A stretch of DNA of 21,600 bases, from contig HF985652.1 of NCBI GenBank assembly GCA_000431155.1, positions 74,643-96,242 of the forward strand, written 5' to 3'. The translations under genes were made by a program, and so were the position numbers. Numbering within the stretch: position 1 is the first letter of the stretch; each line of letters opens with the position of its first letter. Origin of the DNA: Bacteroides sp. CAG:927 (GTDB lineage Bacteria > Bacteroidota > Bacteroidia > Bacteroidales > Muribaculaceae). The notes beneath the pieces were generated by a model that worked only from the letters and a program-made list of their open reading frames with translations, was not told the DNA's origin and did no database searches. This document shows positions 1 to 8,247 of this stretch, one piece after another.

Positions 1-1
1 C

Positions 2-52
2 TACACTCCCCTGCACATAACCGGCGACGGCATTATATTGAGAAAGAATTAA
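2..52 (+). CDS. possible C-terminal tail of an upstream gene (partial)
   Basis: Frame 2 of the first bases is open from the window edge and reads YTPLHITGDGIILRKN followed by TAA at 50-52. This would be the last 16 residues of a gene starting left of the window, ending 19 bp before the kinase-like gene on the same strand. The stretch is too short to identify a family, and a chance open frame of this length is quite possible. Confidence 0.3.
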   Translation, partial: YTPLHITGDGIILRKN

Positions 53-71
53 AAAAACATTACACTATATC

Positions 72-722
72 ATGGCTAAAACTAAAAATCTGGTAATCAC
101 AGTAGGTCGCCAATACGGAAGCGGCGGACGCGCTTTGGGCAAGTGCATAGCCCAAAAGCTGGGCATGAAGTACTATGACAAAGAACTGCTGGTAGAAGCG
201 GCCAAACAAGCAGGCATCAATGAGGAGTTCTTTGAAAAGACCGATGAGCGATCACCATCATTTTTCGGCGGCATTTTCTCTTTTGCACAAGGCCTAAAGC
301 CAATGGCATACTATTCAGGCAATTCTGCCATAAGCGATGACAACATCTACAAGGCCCAATGCGATTTCATCCACTCGCTTGCCGAGCAAGGGCCATGCGT
401 GATAGTGGGACGCACCGCCGACTATGTGCTGCGTGATTATCCCATGGTCGTGAACCTGTTTCTGCACGCGCCTATGGAACACTGCGTGAAAAGAATCATG
501 GAGCGCGAGAATCTCACCGCCGACAAAGCACAACAAAAAGCGGAGCGCATAAACAAACTGCGCTCGCGCTACTATAATTTTTATACCGACAAGACTTGGG
601 GTGCGGCACCGTCATATCATCTGAGCATAGACACCTCCACCCTGAGTGATGACGATATTGTCGGGCTGGTGAAAGATTATATCACACGCCGGTTTGGTCA
701 CGACGCTTTGCCGGGTGCATAG
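72..722 (+). CDS. cytidylate kinase-like family protein
   Basis: The 216-residue product is a P-loop kinase of the cytidylate kinase-like family (Cytidylate_kin2 type). It starts with a beta strand and a glycine-rich phosphate-binding loop, GRQYGSGGR, at about residues 12-20. A KLGMKYYDKELL stretch typical of this family follows, then a mid-protein GRTADYVL segment and an RxxxxENLT lid-like region rich in Arg and Lys. Classical Cmk phosphorylates CMP/dCMP in the cytoplasm. Members of this branch are common in Bacteroidetes and their true substrate is usually not established, so the nucleotide specificity is not claimed. ATG at 72 fits the start of the conserved fold. The 3' end overlaps the convergent DUF308-type gene by 41 bp. 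Confidence 0.85.
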   Translation: MAKTKNLVITVGRQYGSGGRALGKCIAQKLGMKYYDKELLVEAAKQAGINEEFFEKTDERSPSFFGGIFSFAQGLKPMAYYSGNSAISDDNIYKAQCDFIHSLAEQGPCVIVGRTADYVLRDYPMVVNLFLHAPMEHCVKRIMERENLTADKAQQKAERINKLRSRYYNFYTDKTWGAAPSYHLSIDTSTLSDDDIVGLVKDYITRRFGHDALPGA

Positions 723-1281
723 CCACGTATTCCAATGTTGAGTTAATGGCCGAGGCCAAGAGCAGAATGCCTGTCAGAAGCATCATGACCTGATTCATGG
801 TGCGAATGGTTGTGCAGAGAATAACTATTCCACCTATTATCATCAATATAGGAACAAGATAGAAATAGACCGGCATACGAAAAGGCCGTGCCATCCATGC
901 CGCCCATATCAGCTCGTAAACACCATACACAAGCAGCAAGGCGCCAAACACGTACACTATCAACCCCACAAAAAAGTCAGGGGTAAGAAGCATCCATATG
1001 CCCAGAGCAATTCCTGCCACACTCGCCACAATTGCGGCGGAGACAGAAGCCGTCGGCATTCTACGACCATCGGAACCGGTTTTCTCCTCCAATTGCAGCT
1101 GCTTACGCACACGCAAGGTGGAGTAGAGGTTGTAAGCGGCGGGTATAATAAGGCAAACGCCAAACAAAGTAACTACCCAAGTCAGGATTTGTCCCTGATT
1201 GTAGAAAACAATCAACAGCACTCCCACAAGAGCGGTGATGAGAATTGAAAGCCAAGATTTTCTGTTCATATCGTGTATCAT
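682..1281 (-). CDS. DUF308/HdeD-like integral membrane protein
   Basis: The 199-residue protein has about six hydrophobic segments, near residues 10-28, 33-53, 79-99, 103-128, 138-158 and 164-184, with a basic loop between the second and third. This three-pairs-of-helices arrangement matches the DUF308/HdeD family. HdeD is linked to acid resistance in E. coli, but most members, including Bacteroidetes ones, have no assigned function. An alternative ATG four codons downstream (1269) would give MNRKSWL and is equally plausible. The gene lies 36 bp downstream of menA on the same strand, so it may be the last gene of the tsaC-ATPase-menA cluster. Its last codons are antisense to the 3' end of the kinase-like gene. 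The family call is moderately sure; the function is unknown. Confidence 0.7.
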   Translation of the reverse strand: MIHDMNRKSWLSILITALVGVLLIVFYNQGQILTWVVTLFGVCLIIPAAYNLYSTLRVRKQLQLEEKTGSDGRRMPTASVSAAIVASVAGIALGIWMLLTPDFFVGLIVYVFGALLLVYGVYELIWAAWMARPFRMPVYFYLVPILMIIGGIVILCTTIRTMNQVMMLLTGILLLASAINSTLEYVAMHPAKRRDQTGV

Positions 1282-1317
1282 TTTACATTAATAATACACG
1301 CTAACAGCAATTAATGT

Positions 1318-2175
1318 TCAGGCTGCAAAAGCAAATGCTAGCGAGTAGGCAAGCATGAGCATCGCAGTGGCCCCGAGCATGGGATTGAGCGCCGCCCCAT
1401 GCAGCGATACAATCTTATGCCACAGACTGATATGAGCGATGAGATATATGATCGGGAACATCAGGGCAGCATACGGCAACTGCATCCACACATTTGCCAT
1501 CAACGCCACAGCTATAATGCCGTTGAGCAGATAGAGCGTTGATGCCGTGCGTTGTCCAAATATCACGGCAAGCGTGCGTTTGCCAACGAGAGTGTCATCG
1601 GCAGCATCACGATAATTATTGACCAACAATACATTAGCACCCATGAGCCCGGCACTCAATGATCCAAGGAACACATTGACATCCCATTGCCCGCTCATGA
1701 CATAATATGTGAGATTGACAGGCACCACCCCAAAAAACAACATCACAGCCACTTCCCCGAGTCCATGTCTTGACAACGGATAAGGGCCGGTGCTGTAAGC
1801 CAATACGCCAAGTCCTATGGCGATGCCGGCGGGTATCAGCCACCAAGGACCCCAGAAAAGCAGACACAGACCTACACAACAAGCGAGCGCAAGGGTTATG
1901 TAGGTGGCAGCGAGCATGGCACGCGGAGTTATATCGCCCTCGGTCACGCCACGGCGGGGACCCTCTCGGCCGGGCTTGTCAAGACCATCGCGATAATCAT
2001 AGTATTCGTTTGCAAAGTTTGAGGCAATCTGTGCCAAAACAGCAAAAAGAAGGCACAGAATCCAAACCGTGAAATTAAGCTCGCGGTTGAAAATCCCGTA
2101 TCCCAATGCCATTATCACCCCGGCCACAGAGACAGGCAGGGTGCGCAGACGCATGGCTTCAATCCATACTTTCAT
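1318..2175 (-). CDS. menA: 1,4-dihydroxy-2-naphthoate polyprenyltransferase
   Basis: A 285-residue multi-spanning membrane protein of the UbiA prenyltransferase superfamily. MenA attaches a polyprenyl chain to 1,4-dihydroxy-2-naphthoate, giving demethylmenaquinone in the inner membrane. The first Asp-rich, Mg-prenyl-diphosphate binding motif is clear: NFANEYYDYRDGLD at about residues 53-66, followed by a GPRRGVTEGDI loop typical of MenA. A second motif, NNYRDAADD, lies in the middle of the protein, and most of the rest is hydrophobic helices. Length is normal for MenA (about 290-310). The ATG overlaps the TGA stop of the upstream ATPase gene (ATGA), so translational coupling is likely. Menaquinone is the usual respiratory quinone of gut Bacteroidales. 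Confidence 0.92.
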   Translation of the reverse strand: MKVWIEAMRLRTLPVSVAGVIMALGYGIFNRELNFTVWILCLLFAVLAQIASNFANEYYDYRDGLDKPGREGPRRGVTEGDITPRAMLAATYITLALACCVGLCLLFWGPWWLIPAGIAIGLGVLAYSTGPYPLSRHGLGEVAVMLFFGVVPVNLTYYVMSGQWDVNVFLGSLSAGLMGANVLLVNNYRDAADDTLVGKRTLAVIFGQRTASTLYLLNGIIAVALMANVWMQLPYAALMFPIIYLIAHISLWHKIVSLHGAALNPMLGATAMLMLAYSLAFAFAA

Positions 2176-3800
2176 TGTTTGGAATGATTTTGATTCTTTT
2201 TCTTGTTTTTTGAAGGAGCTGACGGCTGGCTGGTGGCCGGTTCATCCAAGCCGAAGCAATGCACCACCGCCTGCCTGATACGCGCCGCATCCTTGCCGTC
2301 CTCACGCAAAATGGATATAATGGCCCTAATATAGTCCTCCTTGGACTGCAATCCGCAAAGGGAAGCCACGTTACTTCCGGGAATCATGGATTTCTGATTA
2401 TACACCATCAGGACGCCACTGTAATCACCGGTTTCAACATAACGCCGGAACTGCCGACAGAATGTTTCGTAAAGCCCGCGCGGATTGATTTCGTGCACAA
2501 GCCCCACCATATGCTTCTCAAGCATGCCTATGGAAGCGAATCTGCCGTCAATGCGACACTCCATGACCCGCTTCACACGATGGCGCGTGTGCATGAGGGC
2601 CTGCTGCTTAAGCTCGCTGTCAAACTGCGATATCACAGCCCGGCTGACTTTTTCAAACACTTTGTTCTCATCCTTACCATAACGCGACGCCACAGTGCGT
2701 ATCACCTCCTCAAGCATAAGAATATTTTCAATCTCAGCCACGTTAGGCACCATAACATTCTTGCTGCGCAGGTATGCCACCTCGTTTTCATCGCGACGGT
2801 CGCGGTCAACGATGCCACGCGAAGCCATATGGTGGAGCGAATTGAGATCATTGAACGTACGCGTGGCTTCAATCACTTTGTTGCAGCTGCCAAGAGACTG
2901 CACGGTATAATCCTTGAATATCAGCGGATAAAGTTTACCGTCAATGGAGTGGACACCATCGCCCTCAATGAACAGCACAGGCTTGCGCGCGCCCACGATG
3001 GTCATGTAAAGCTCATCGCTTATAGCGGTGCTATGGGGCAGAATCTCATATTGCCATGTAACGGAGCGCGGGTCAAAATCCCTGACCCACACCACAACCG
3101 CACCCTCGCATGAGGCCGCGAACTCAAGGTCGTGCGTCACGAAAACATACCGGAGATCCGGGCGAAGAAACTCAATACGGTTCCATACGCTTTGGGTAAT
3201 GGACGGATGGAGAAACATTTCGGGGGAATCCACAAGCACCACGCAGTCACGCGGGGCATACAGAATAGCCCCAAGATAGTAAATCACAGCGCGCTCACCG
3301 GCACTGAGCTTCATGGCCGAATATTCCTCAGCTTCCTCTCCACGGGTGAAGAGGAATTTGCCACTTTCTATGAGCACCTTATTATCGGGGAAAAGCTCCT
3401 GCCACACGCTAATCACCTTATCAAGACGGGTGGAGCGCAACTTGGCTTCAGGATTGCTGCTGTGCTGAATCTTGTAACCAATCAGGTTGAGCATCTCGTC
3501 ATGAAGCAGCAATGCCATAACGCGGTCAAGCTGCAGATTGGAACCGCTATGCAACCTGTCGCCATGAACAGCGGCAGCCCACCGGGAATCGACAGAAGAA
3601 GGAGACTCATCAAAATAATCCCTGTCCATCAGCGCATTGAGGGCACTAAGCCGATAGGCATTCTCGCCAAGGCTTTCGGCAAGCGCCTTGGCAAAACGTG
3701 TTTTGCCGGCACCGTTAGCCCCGACAATCACAATCTGTCGTACCGAATCGGGAATTCTTTCGCATGTGCCGTCGGCACGCGGTGGAAGCAATATACTCAT
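2172..3800 (-). CDS. AAA ATPase with C-terminal TOPRIM-like (DUF4435) domain
   Basis: The 542-residue protein has an ABC/SMC-like ATPase domain followed by a DUF4435 region. Visible motifs are Walker A GANGAGKT (about 27-34), the signature LSAGE (165-169), Walker B VVLVDSPE with D191 and E194, and the switch histidine in THD (H223). From about 273 comes FIEGDG, IVDRDRRDE (330-338) and NVAEIENIL, matching the acidic Glu/Asp-x-Asp pattern of TOPRIM-like folds. The C-terminus is a short Lys/Asn-rich tail. This ATPase-plus-TOPRIM plan resembles OLD-family nucleases and some phage-defence effectors, but no specific activity can be assigned. The gene lies 10 bp after tsaC and overlaps menA by a few bases, so it appears built into a housekeeping operon. 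Long frames on the opposite strand here are non-coding shadows. Confidence 0.85.
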   Translation of the reverse strand: MSILLPPRADGTCERIPDSVRQIVIVGANGAGKTRFAKALAESLGENAYRLSALNALMDRDYFDESPSSVDSRWAAAVHGDRLHSGSNLQLDRVMALLLHDEMLNLIGYKIQHSSNPEAKLRSTRLDKVISVWQELFPDNKVLIESGKFLFTRGEEAEEYSAMKLSAGERAVIYYLGAILYAPRDCVVLVDSPEMFLHPSITQSVWNRIEFLRPDLRYVFVTHDLEFAASCEGAVVVWVRDFDPRSVTWQYEILPHSTAISDELYMTIVGARKPVLFIEGDGVHSIDGKLYPLIFKDYTVQSLGSCNKVIEATRTFNDLNSLHHMASRGIVDRDRRDENEVAYLRSKNVMVPNVAEIENILMLEEVIRTVASRYGKDENKVFEKVSRAVISQFDSELKQQALMHTRHRVKRVMECRIDGRFASIGMLEKHMVGLVHEINPRGLYETFCRQFRRYVETGDYSGVLMVYNQKSMIPGSNVASLCGLQSKEDYIRAIISILREDGKDAARIRQAVVHCFGLDEPATSQPSAPSKNKKKNQNHSKQ

Positions 3801-3810
3801 AGTATGACAA

Positions 3811-4428
3811 TTATTCGGTTAGTTGGCCTGCACCCTGACGGATTATCTGCGGGGATGAGCTGTCGGTAAGATCCACAACTGTGGATAAAACCGAACCGCT
3901 TTCGCCACCGTCAATCATCATTGATGCCATACCGTCAAGAAACAAGGCTATTGACTCAGGGCACGCATAATCGTCCAAGGTGGCATCGTTGACAAGCGGA
4001 AGCGATGTGGTCAAAATAGGGTTGCCAAGCTCTTTGGCAAGAGCGGTGGCGATGGGGTTGGATGGTATGCGCACCCCTACCGTGCGCCGACCTTTGAACG
4101 CCTTAGGCAATGAGGACGCGGCCGGGAGCACAAATGTGAAAGGTCCGGGCAGATTTGCCTTGAGCAAACGGAAAGCGCGGTTGTCAATCTTGGCGTATTC
4201 GCTTGCCTGCGATATGTCGGCACAATTGATGGCAAGAGTCTCCTTGATAGGATTGATGCCTTTGGCCTGACAAAGCTTGTCAATAGCAGGAGTGCTCAAA
4301 GCATTACACCCCAAGGCATAGACAGAATCGGTGGGGTATATGATAATGTTGCCTGCCTGCAATTCCTTTACGGCTTCGGTAATGAAGCGGTCATTGATGC
4401 TTGAAGGATAAATCTTAACACATTTCAT
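3811..4428 (-). CDS. tsaC: L-threonylcarbamoyladenylate synthase (Sua5/YrdC/TsaC family)
   Basis: The 205-residue cytoplasmic protein carries the YrdC fold. It makes threonylcarbamoyl-AMP from threonine, bicarbonate and ATP, the first step of t6A37 modification in ANN-decoding tRNAs. The hallmark segment YPTDSVYALGCNA sits at residues 31-43. It is followed by a KLCQAKGINP helix and, later, RTVGVRIPSNPIATAL, a typical YrdC stretch of the nucleotide-binding pocket. The length fits the short TsaC/YrdC type, without the extra C-terminal Sua5 domain. It is the first gene of the minus-strand cluster and is divergent from ilvD. A candidate promoter lies just upstream (4450-4481). Confidence 0.93.
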   Translation of the reverse strand: MKCVKIYPSSINDRFITEAVKELQAGNIIIYPTDSVYALGCNALSTPAIDKLCQAKGINPIKETLAINCADISQASEYAKIDNRAFRLLKANLPGPFTFVLPAASSLPKAFKGRRTVGVRIPSNPIATALAKELGNPILTTSLPLVNDATLDDYACPESIALFLDGMASMMIDGGESGSVLSTVVDLTDSSSPQIIRQGAGQLTE

Positions 4429-4449
4429 AGCGCTGACGGTTAACAGTCA

Positions 4450-4481
4450 CAAATATGGAAAAAATCCGTGAGTCCACCAAA
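4450..4481 (-). promoter_or_regulatory. candidate promoter for tsaC cluster
   Basis: On the minus strand a TTTG (plus-strand CAAA at 4478-4481) is followed after 20 bp by CATATTTG (plus 4450-4457), one mismatch from the Bacteroidetes -7 box TAnnTTTG. The box ends about 22 bp before the tsaC ATG. A second copy of CAAATATG lies at 4519-4526 without an obvious upstream partner. Confidence 0.4.
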
Positions 4482-4608
4482 TAAAACCGACATAAGGCCA
4501 AATAAAGCGAAATACTTACAAATATGGTCCATTCACGCTGTTTTGAATAGAAAATTTTAAGCAAGTCGGCCATTTTTGATTGCACATTGTCGGTTTTTTG
4601 TGCAATTA

Positions 4609-4640
4609 TTTGGCGGATATTGTCGTAAAAAATAATTTTG
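4609..4640 (+). promoter_or_regulatory. promoter of the ilvD-ilvC operon
   Basis: TTTG at 4609-4612, a 20-bp gap, then TAATTTTG at 4633-4640 match the Bacteroidetes sigma-A consensus (TTTG, N17-23, TAnnTTTG) exactly. Transcription would start near 4647, giving a leader of about 30 nt before the ilvD ATG at 4676. That is too short for a classical leader-peptide attenuator. Confidence 0.65.
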
Positions 4641-4675
4641 CAACATATATATTCAACACAAGTACAGATTTCTTT

Positions 4676-6502
4676 ATGATTATACCTTTGCGCAGTGACA
4701 CCACAACACAAGGACGCCGCATGGCCGGAGCCAGAGCCTTGTGGCTGGCCAACGGCATGAAACCAGCACAGATGGGCAAGCCGGTGATAGCTGTAGTAAA
4801 CTCTTTTACGCAATTTGTACCCGGCCACACACATCTGCACGACATAGGCCAGACAGTGAAGGCCGAAATCGGGAAGCTGGGATGCTACGCAGCCGAATTC
4901 AACACCATAGCCGTGGACGACGGCATAGCCATGGGGCATGACGGTATGCTGTATTCCCTGCCCTCACGCGACATCATAGCCGATTCGGTAGAGTATATGG
5001 TCAACGCACACAAGGCTGACGCCATGGTGTGCATATCGAACTGCGACAAAGTAACTCCCGGAATGCTTATTGCAGCGATGAGACTCAACATCCCGACTAT
5101 TTTTGTCAGCGGCGGCCCTATGGAGGCCGGAAACATCAACGGCAAGGATGTGGACCTTGTGGACATAATGGTGCAGAGCGCCGACGACCATGTGGATGAT
5201 GCCCACGTGCAGGCTCTTGAAACCATGGGATGCCCCACTTGCGGATCATGCTCGGGAATGTTCACCGCTAATTCAATGAACTCACTCACAGAAGCCATAG
5301 GCCTGTCACTGCCGGGCAACGGCACCATTGTGGCCACTCACATCAACCGCAAGGAACTGTTCAAAGAGGCAGCCCGACGCATAGTGGCCAACACCTATGC
5401 CTATTATAAAGACGGCGATGACTCTGTGCTGCCAAGAAACATTGCCACCCGCGAAGCCATGCTCAACGCCATGACACTTGACATAGCGATGGGCGGCTCC
5501 ACCAACACTGTGCTGCACCTGCTGGCCGTGGCTGCTGAAGGAGGGGTGGATTTCACTCTGAGCGACATTGACGCTCTGAGCCGCAAGACCCCGGTGCTGT
5601 GCAAGGTGGCCCCGAATTCATCATACCATATTCAGGATGTGAACCGTGCGGGCGGCATACTCACAATCATGAAGCAGCTGGCCGATGCAGGATTGGTGCA
5701 CACGGATGTGAAACGTGTGGACGGCCTGACGCTACAACAAGCCATAGACTCTTACGCCGTGGGAGGCAAGAATTATTCCGACCATGCTGACGAGCTGTGG
5801 AAATCGGCACCGGCCGGCAAACGCACCACCGCTCTTGGTGAGCAGATGTGTTATTACTCCGAGCTTGACACCGACCGCAAAAACGGATGCATACGCTCGG
5901 TAGAGCACGCCTATGCACACGACGGAGGTTTGGCTGTGCTGTACGGCAACATAGCCCAAGACGGATGTGTGGTAAAAACCGCCGGAGTGGACGCTTCAAT
6001 TCTCACGTTCACAGGCCGTGCCAAAGTGTTTGAAAGCCAAGAGGAAGCCATGAACGGCATACTTCGCGACGAGGTGAAAGCCGGAGATGTGGTGTTCATC
6101 AATTACGAAGGGCCCAAAGGGGGTCCGGGGATGCAGGAGATGCTTTATCCCACAAGCTATCTCAAAAGCAAGCATCTGGGCAAAGAGTGCGCGCTGGTGA
6201 CAGACGGACGATTTTCGGGAGGCACCTCGGGACTGTCTATAGGACATGTATCTCCCGAAGCGGCAGCCGGAGGCAATATAGCACTTGTGCGCGACGGCGA
6301 CACAATAAAAATAGACATTCCCGGCCGCAGCATAAATGTGGAGGTAGAGGATGCCGAGCTGCTTGTACGCCGACAAGAAGAGGCCACACGCGGCAAAGAT
6401 GCCTTTACTCCGCACCACCGCCGGCGTGAAGTAAGCAAGGCTCTGCGGGCATACGCATCAATGGTGTCCAGCGCCGACAAAGGAGCCATAAGAATAATTT
6501 AA
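4676..6502 (+). CDS. ilvD: dihydroxy-acid dehydratase
   Basis: The 608-residue Fe-S enzyme dehydrates 2,3-dihydroxy-isovalerate and 2,3-dihydroxy-3-methylvalerate to the 2-oxo acids, the third shared step of valine and isoleucine synthesis. It follows E. coli IlvD almost throughout: TTTQGRRMAGARALW at residues 9-23, NSFTQFVPGH (42-51), DDGIAMGHDGMLYSLPSR, NCDK with C123, CPTCGSC (C186, C189, C192), and GPKGGPGMQEMLYPTS followed by GRFSGGTSGLSIGHVSPEA near the C-terminus. ATG 4676 is chosen because homology begins there. The longer frame starts at a TTG (4580) upstream of the predicted promoter and encodes an implausible extension. First gene of the ilv operon; ilvB starts 11 bp after its stop. 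Confidence 0.97.
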   Translation: MIIPLRSDTTTQGRRMAGARALWLANGMKPAQMGKPVIAVVNSFTQFVPGHTHLHDIGQTVKAEIGKLGCYAAEFNTIAVDDGIAMGHDGMLYSLPSRDIIADSVEYMVNAHKADAMVCISNCDKVTPGMLIAAMRLNIPTIFVSGGPMEAGNINGKDVDLVDIMVQSADDHVDDAHVQALETMGCPTCGSCSGMFTANSMNSLTEAIGLSLPGNGTIVATHINRKELFKEAARRIVANTYAYYKDGDDSVLPRNIATREAMLNAMTLDIAMGGSTNTVLHLLAVAAEGGVDFTLSDIDALSRKTPVLCKVAPNSSYHIQDVNRAGGILTIMKQLADAGLVHTDVKRVDGLTLQQAIDSYAVGGKNYSDHADELWKSAPAGKRTTALGEQMCYYSELDTDRKNGCIRSVEHAYAHDGGLAVLYGNIAQDGCVVKTAGVDASILTFTGRAKVFESQEEAMNGILRDEVKAGDVVFINYEGPKGGPGMQEMLYPTSYLKSKHLGKECALVTDGRFSGGTSGLSIGHVSPEAAAGGNIALVRDGDTIKIDIPGRSINVEVEDAELLVRRQEEATRGKDAFTPHHRRREVSKALRAYASMVSSADKGAIRII

Positions 6503-6513
6503 CACCCTCGTCT

Positions 6514-8247
6514 ATGAGCGAAAAAATATCAGGAGCAGAAGCGTTGATGCGATGTCTGGTGGCCGAGAATGTGGAAAGAGTGTTCGGCTACCCGGGCGGA
6601 TGCATCATGCCTGTATATGACAGACTGTATGACTATACCGACCGAATCACCCATGTGCTGACGCGCCATGAGCAAGGTGCCATTCACGCCGCGCAAGGAT
6701 ATGCGAGGGTGAGCCACAGGCCGGGAGTGGTGATAGTAACCTCCGGACCCGCCGCCACCAATCTCATTACAGGGCTTAGCGATGCGCAGATGGACAGCAC
6801 TCCCCTCGTGGTCATAACCGGACAAGCCACATCGGCCATGCTTGGCACAGATGCGTTTCAGGAAACCGATGTAATGGGCATCACCCAGCCAATCACCAAG
6901 TGGGCCTGTCAGGTGCGCAGAGCAACCGACATACCCAGAGTCATGGCAAGGGCATTTTACATTGCCTCCACAGGACGTCCGGGGCCTGTAGTGATAGACC
7001 TGACTAAAGACGCTCAGATAGAGCAGCTTGAATGGCATTACGAGCCATGCAGATTCATACGCTCCTATGAGCCGTATCCCGAGATACCACACAGCGACAT
7101 ATGCCGTGTGGCAGAAATGATAAACGCATCCAAGAGACCTATGATACTTGCCGGTCAGGGCGTGACCATAGCCGAGGCCGAAAGGTCACTGCTGGCTGTG
7201 GCCGAAAAAGCCGACATACCGGTGGCAATGACACTGCTTGGTCTTTCGGCCATGCCTGAAGGTCACCGCCTTAACCGAGGTATGCTGGGGATGCACGGCA
7301 ATATAGCACCCAACTACAACACCAATCAGGCTGACCTGCTTATAGCAATAGGGATGCGATTTGATGACCGTGTGACCGGGGATGTGGACCATTACGCCCC
7401 CAATGCACGGATAGTGCATATAGACATAGACGAAGCGGAGTTCAACAAAAACGTGAACGCCGATGCCACAATACTTGGTGACGCCCGACAGGTGCTGGAG
7501 CGCCTGCTGCCTATGATTGCCAAAAACAGCCATACCGAGTGGATAGACACTTTCGATGCCCACGATGAGGTGGAGAGCACCCAAGTGATCAAGCCGGTAC
7601 TGGAAGGCAGCGACCCGCAGGCTCTCCCCACCATGGGCGAAGTGGCGCGCAAGGTGTCGTGCGCAGCGAAAAACTCACCGGTACTGGTGACGGATGTGGG
7701 ACAGAACCAGATGTTTTCGGCCAGATATTTCCGTTATTCAGCCCCAAGGAGCATAATATCGTCGGGCGGTCTTGGCACGATGGGATTCGGACTCCCGGCC
7801 GCCATAGGCGCAAAGATGGGAGCGCCTGAGCGCGATGTGTGCCTGATGACCGGCGACGGCGGCTTTCAGATGACCATTCAGGAACTCGGCACGATAATGC
7901 AGTACGGCACTGCCGTGAAAATGGTGATACTCAACAATTCATTTCTCGGAAATGTGCGCCAATGGCAGGCACTGTTCTTCAACAACCGCTTTTCACAGAC
8001 ACCGATGATAAATCCGGATTTCTGCGCCATAGCTGCGGCCTACGGGATACAGTCGGAAAATGTGTGCCGCCGCGGCGATCTTGACGAAGCGATAAAGCGC
8101 ATGATGGCCTATGACGGCCCGTACCTGCTGAACGTAAGCATCCGGGAAGAGGATATGGTATTTCCCATGACACCTGTGGGAAGCACGGTGGACACCATCA
8201 TGCTCAATGCCAAAGAGATGTATCACCCCAAGAAACAGAAGTCATGA
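6514..8247 (+). CDS. ilvB: acetolactate synthase, large (catalytic) subunit
   Basis: The 577-residue ThDP-dependent enzyme condenses two pyruvates to 2-acetolactate, or pyruvate with 2-oxobutyrate to 2-aceto-2-hydroxybutyrate, the first common step of branched-chain amino acid synthesis. The N-terminal pyrimidine-binding domain has FGYPGG (24-29) and the catalytic glutamate E53 in RHEQGAIHAAQGYAR. The central FAD-associated domain carries GMLGMHG and GMRFDDRVTG. The C-terminal pyrophosphate domain has GDGGFQM near 447 through the NN pair near 474, which is the Mg-ThDP motif. Length is normal. Its TGA overlaps the ATG of ilvN by four bases, so the two subunits are probably translationally coupled. 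Confidence 0.97.
   Translation: MSEKISGAEALMRCLVAENVERVFGYPGGCIMPVYDRLYDYTDRITHVLTRHEQGAIHAAQGYARVSHRPGVVIVTSGPAATNLITGLSDAQMDSTPLVVITGQATSAMLGTDAFQETDVMGITQPITKWACQVRRATDIPRVMARAFYIASTGRPGPVVIDLTKDAQIEQLEWHYEPCRFIRSYEPYPEIPHSDICRVAEMINASKRPMILAGQGVTIAEAERSLLAVAEKADIPVAMTLLGLSAMPEGHRLNRGMLGMHGNIAPNYNTNQADLLIAIGMRFDDRVTGDVDHYAPNARIVHIDIDEAEFNKNVNADATILGDARQVLERLLPMIAKNSHTEWIDTFDAHDEVESTQVIKPVLEGSDPQALPTMGEVARKVSCAAKNSPVLVTDVGQNQMFSARYFRYSAPRSIISSGGLGTMGFGLPAAIGAKMGAPERDVCLMTGDGGFQMTIQELGTIMQYGTAVKMVILNNSFLGNVRQWQALFFNNRFSQTPMINPDFCAIAAAYGIQSENVCRRGDLDEAIKRMMAYDGPYLLNVSIREEDMVFPMTPVGSTVDTIMLNAKEMYHPKKQKS

Noticed and set aside
2259..3869. Two long plus-strand open frames (284 and 245 codons) opposite the ATPase gene
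   Set aside because: They are antisense shadows of a GC-rich coding gene. The minus-strand frame has full Walker A, signature and Walker B motifs, while these frames show no recognisable domain.
4580..4675. N-terminal extension of ilvD from a TTG codon
   Set aside because: The extension would start upstream of the predicted promoter boxes and has no resemblance to IlvD. Homology begins at ATG 4676.
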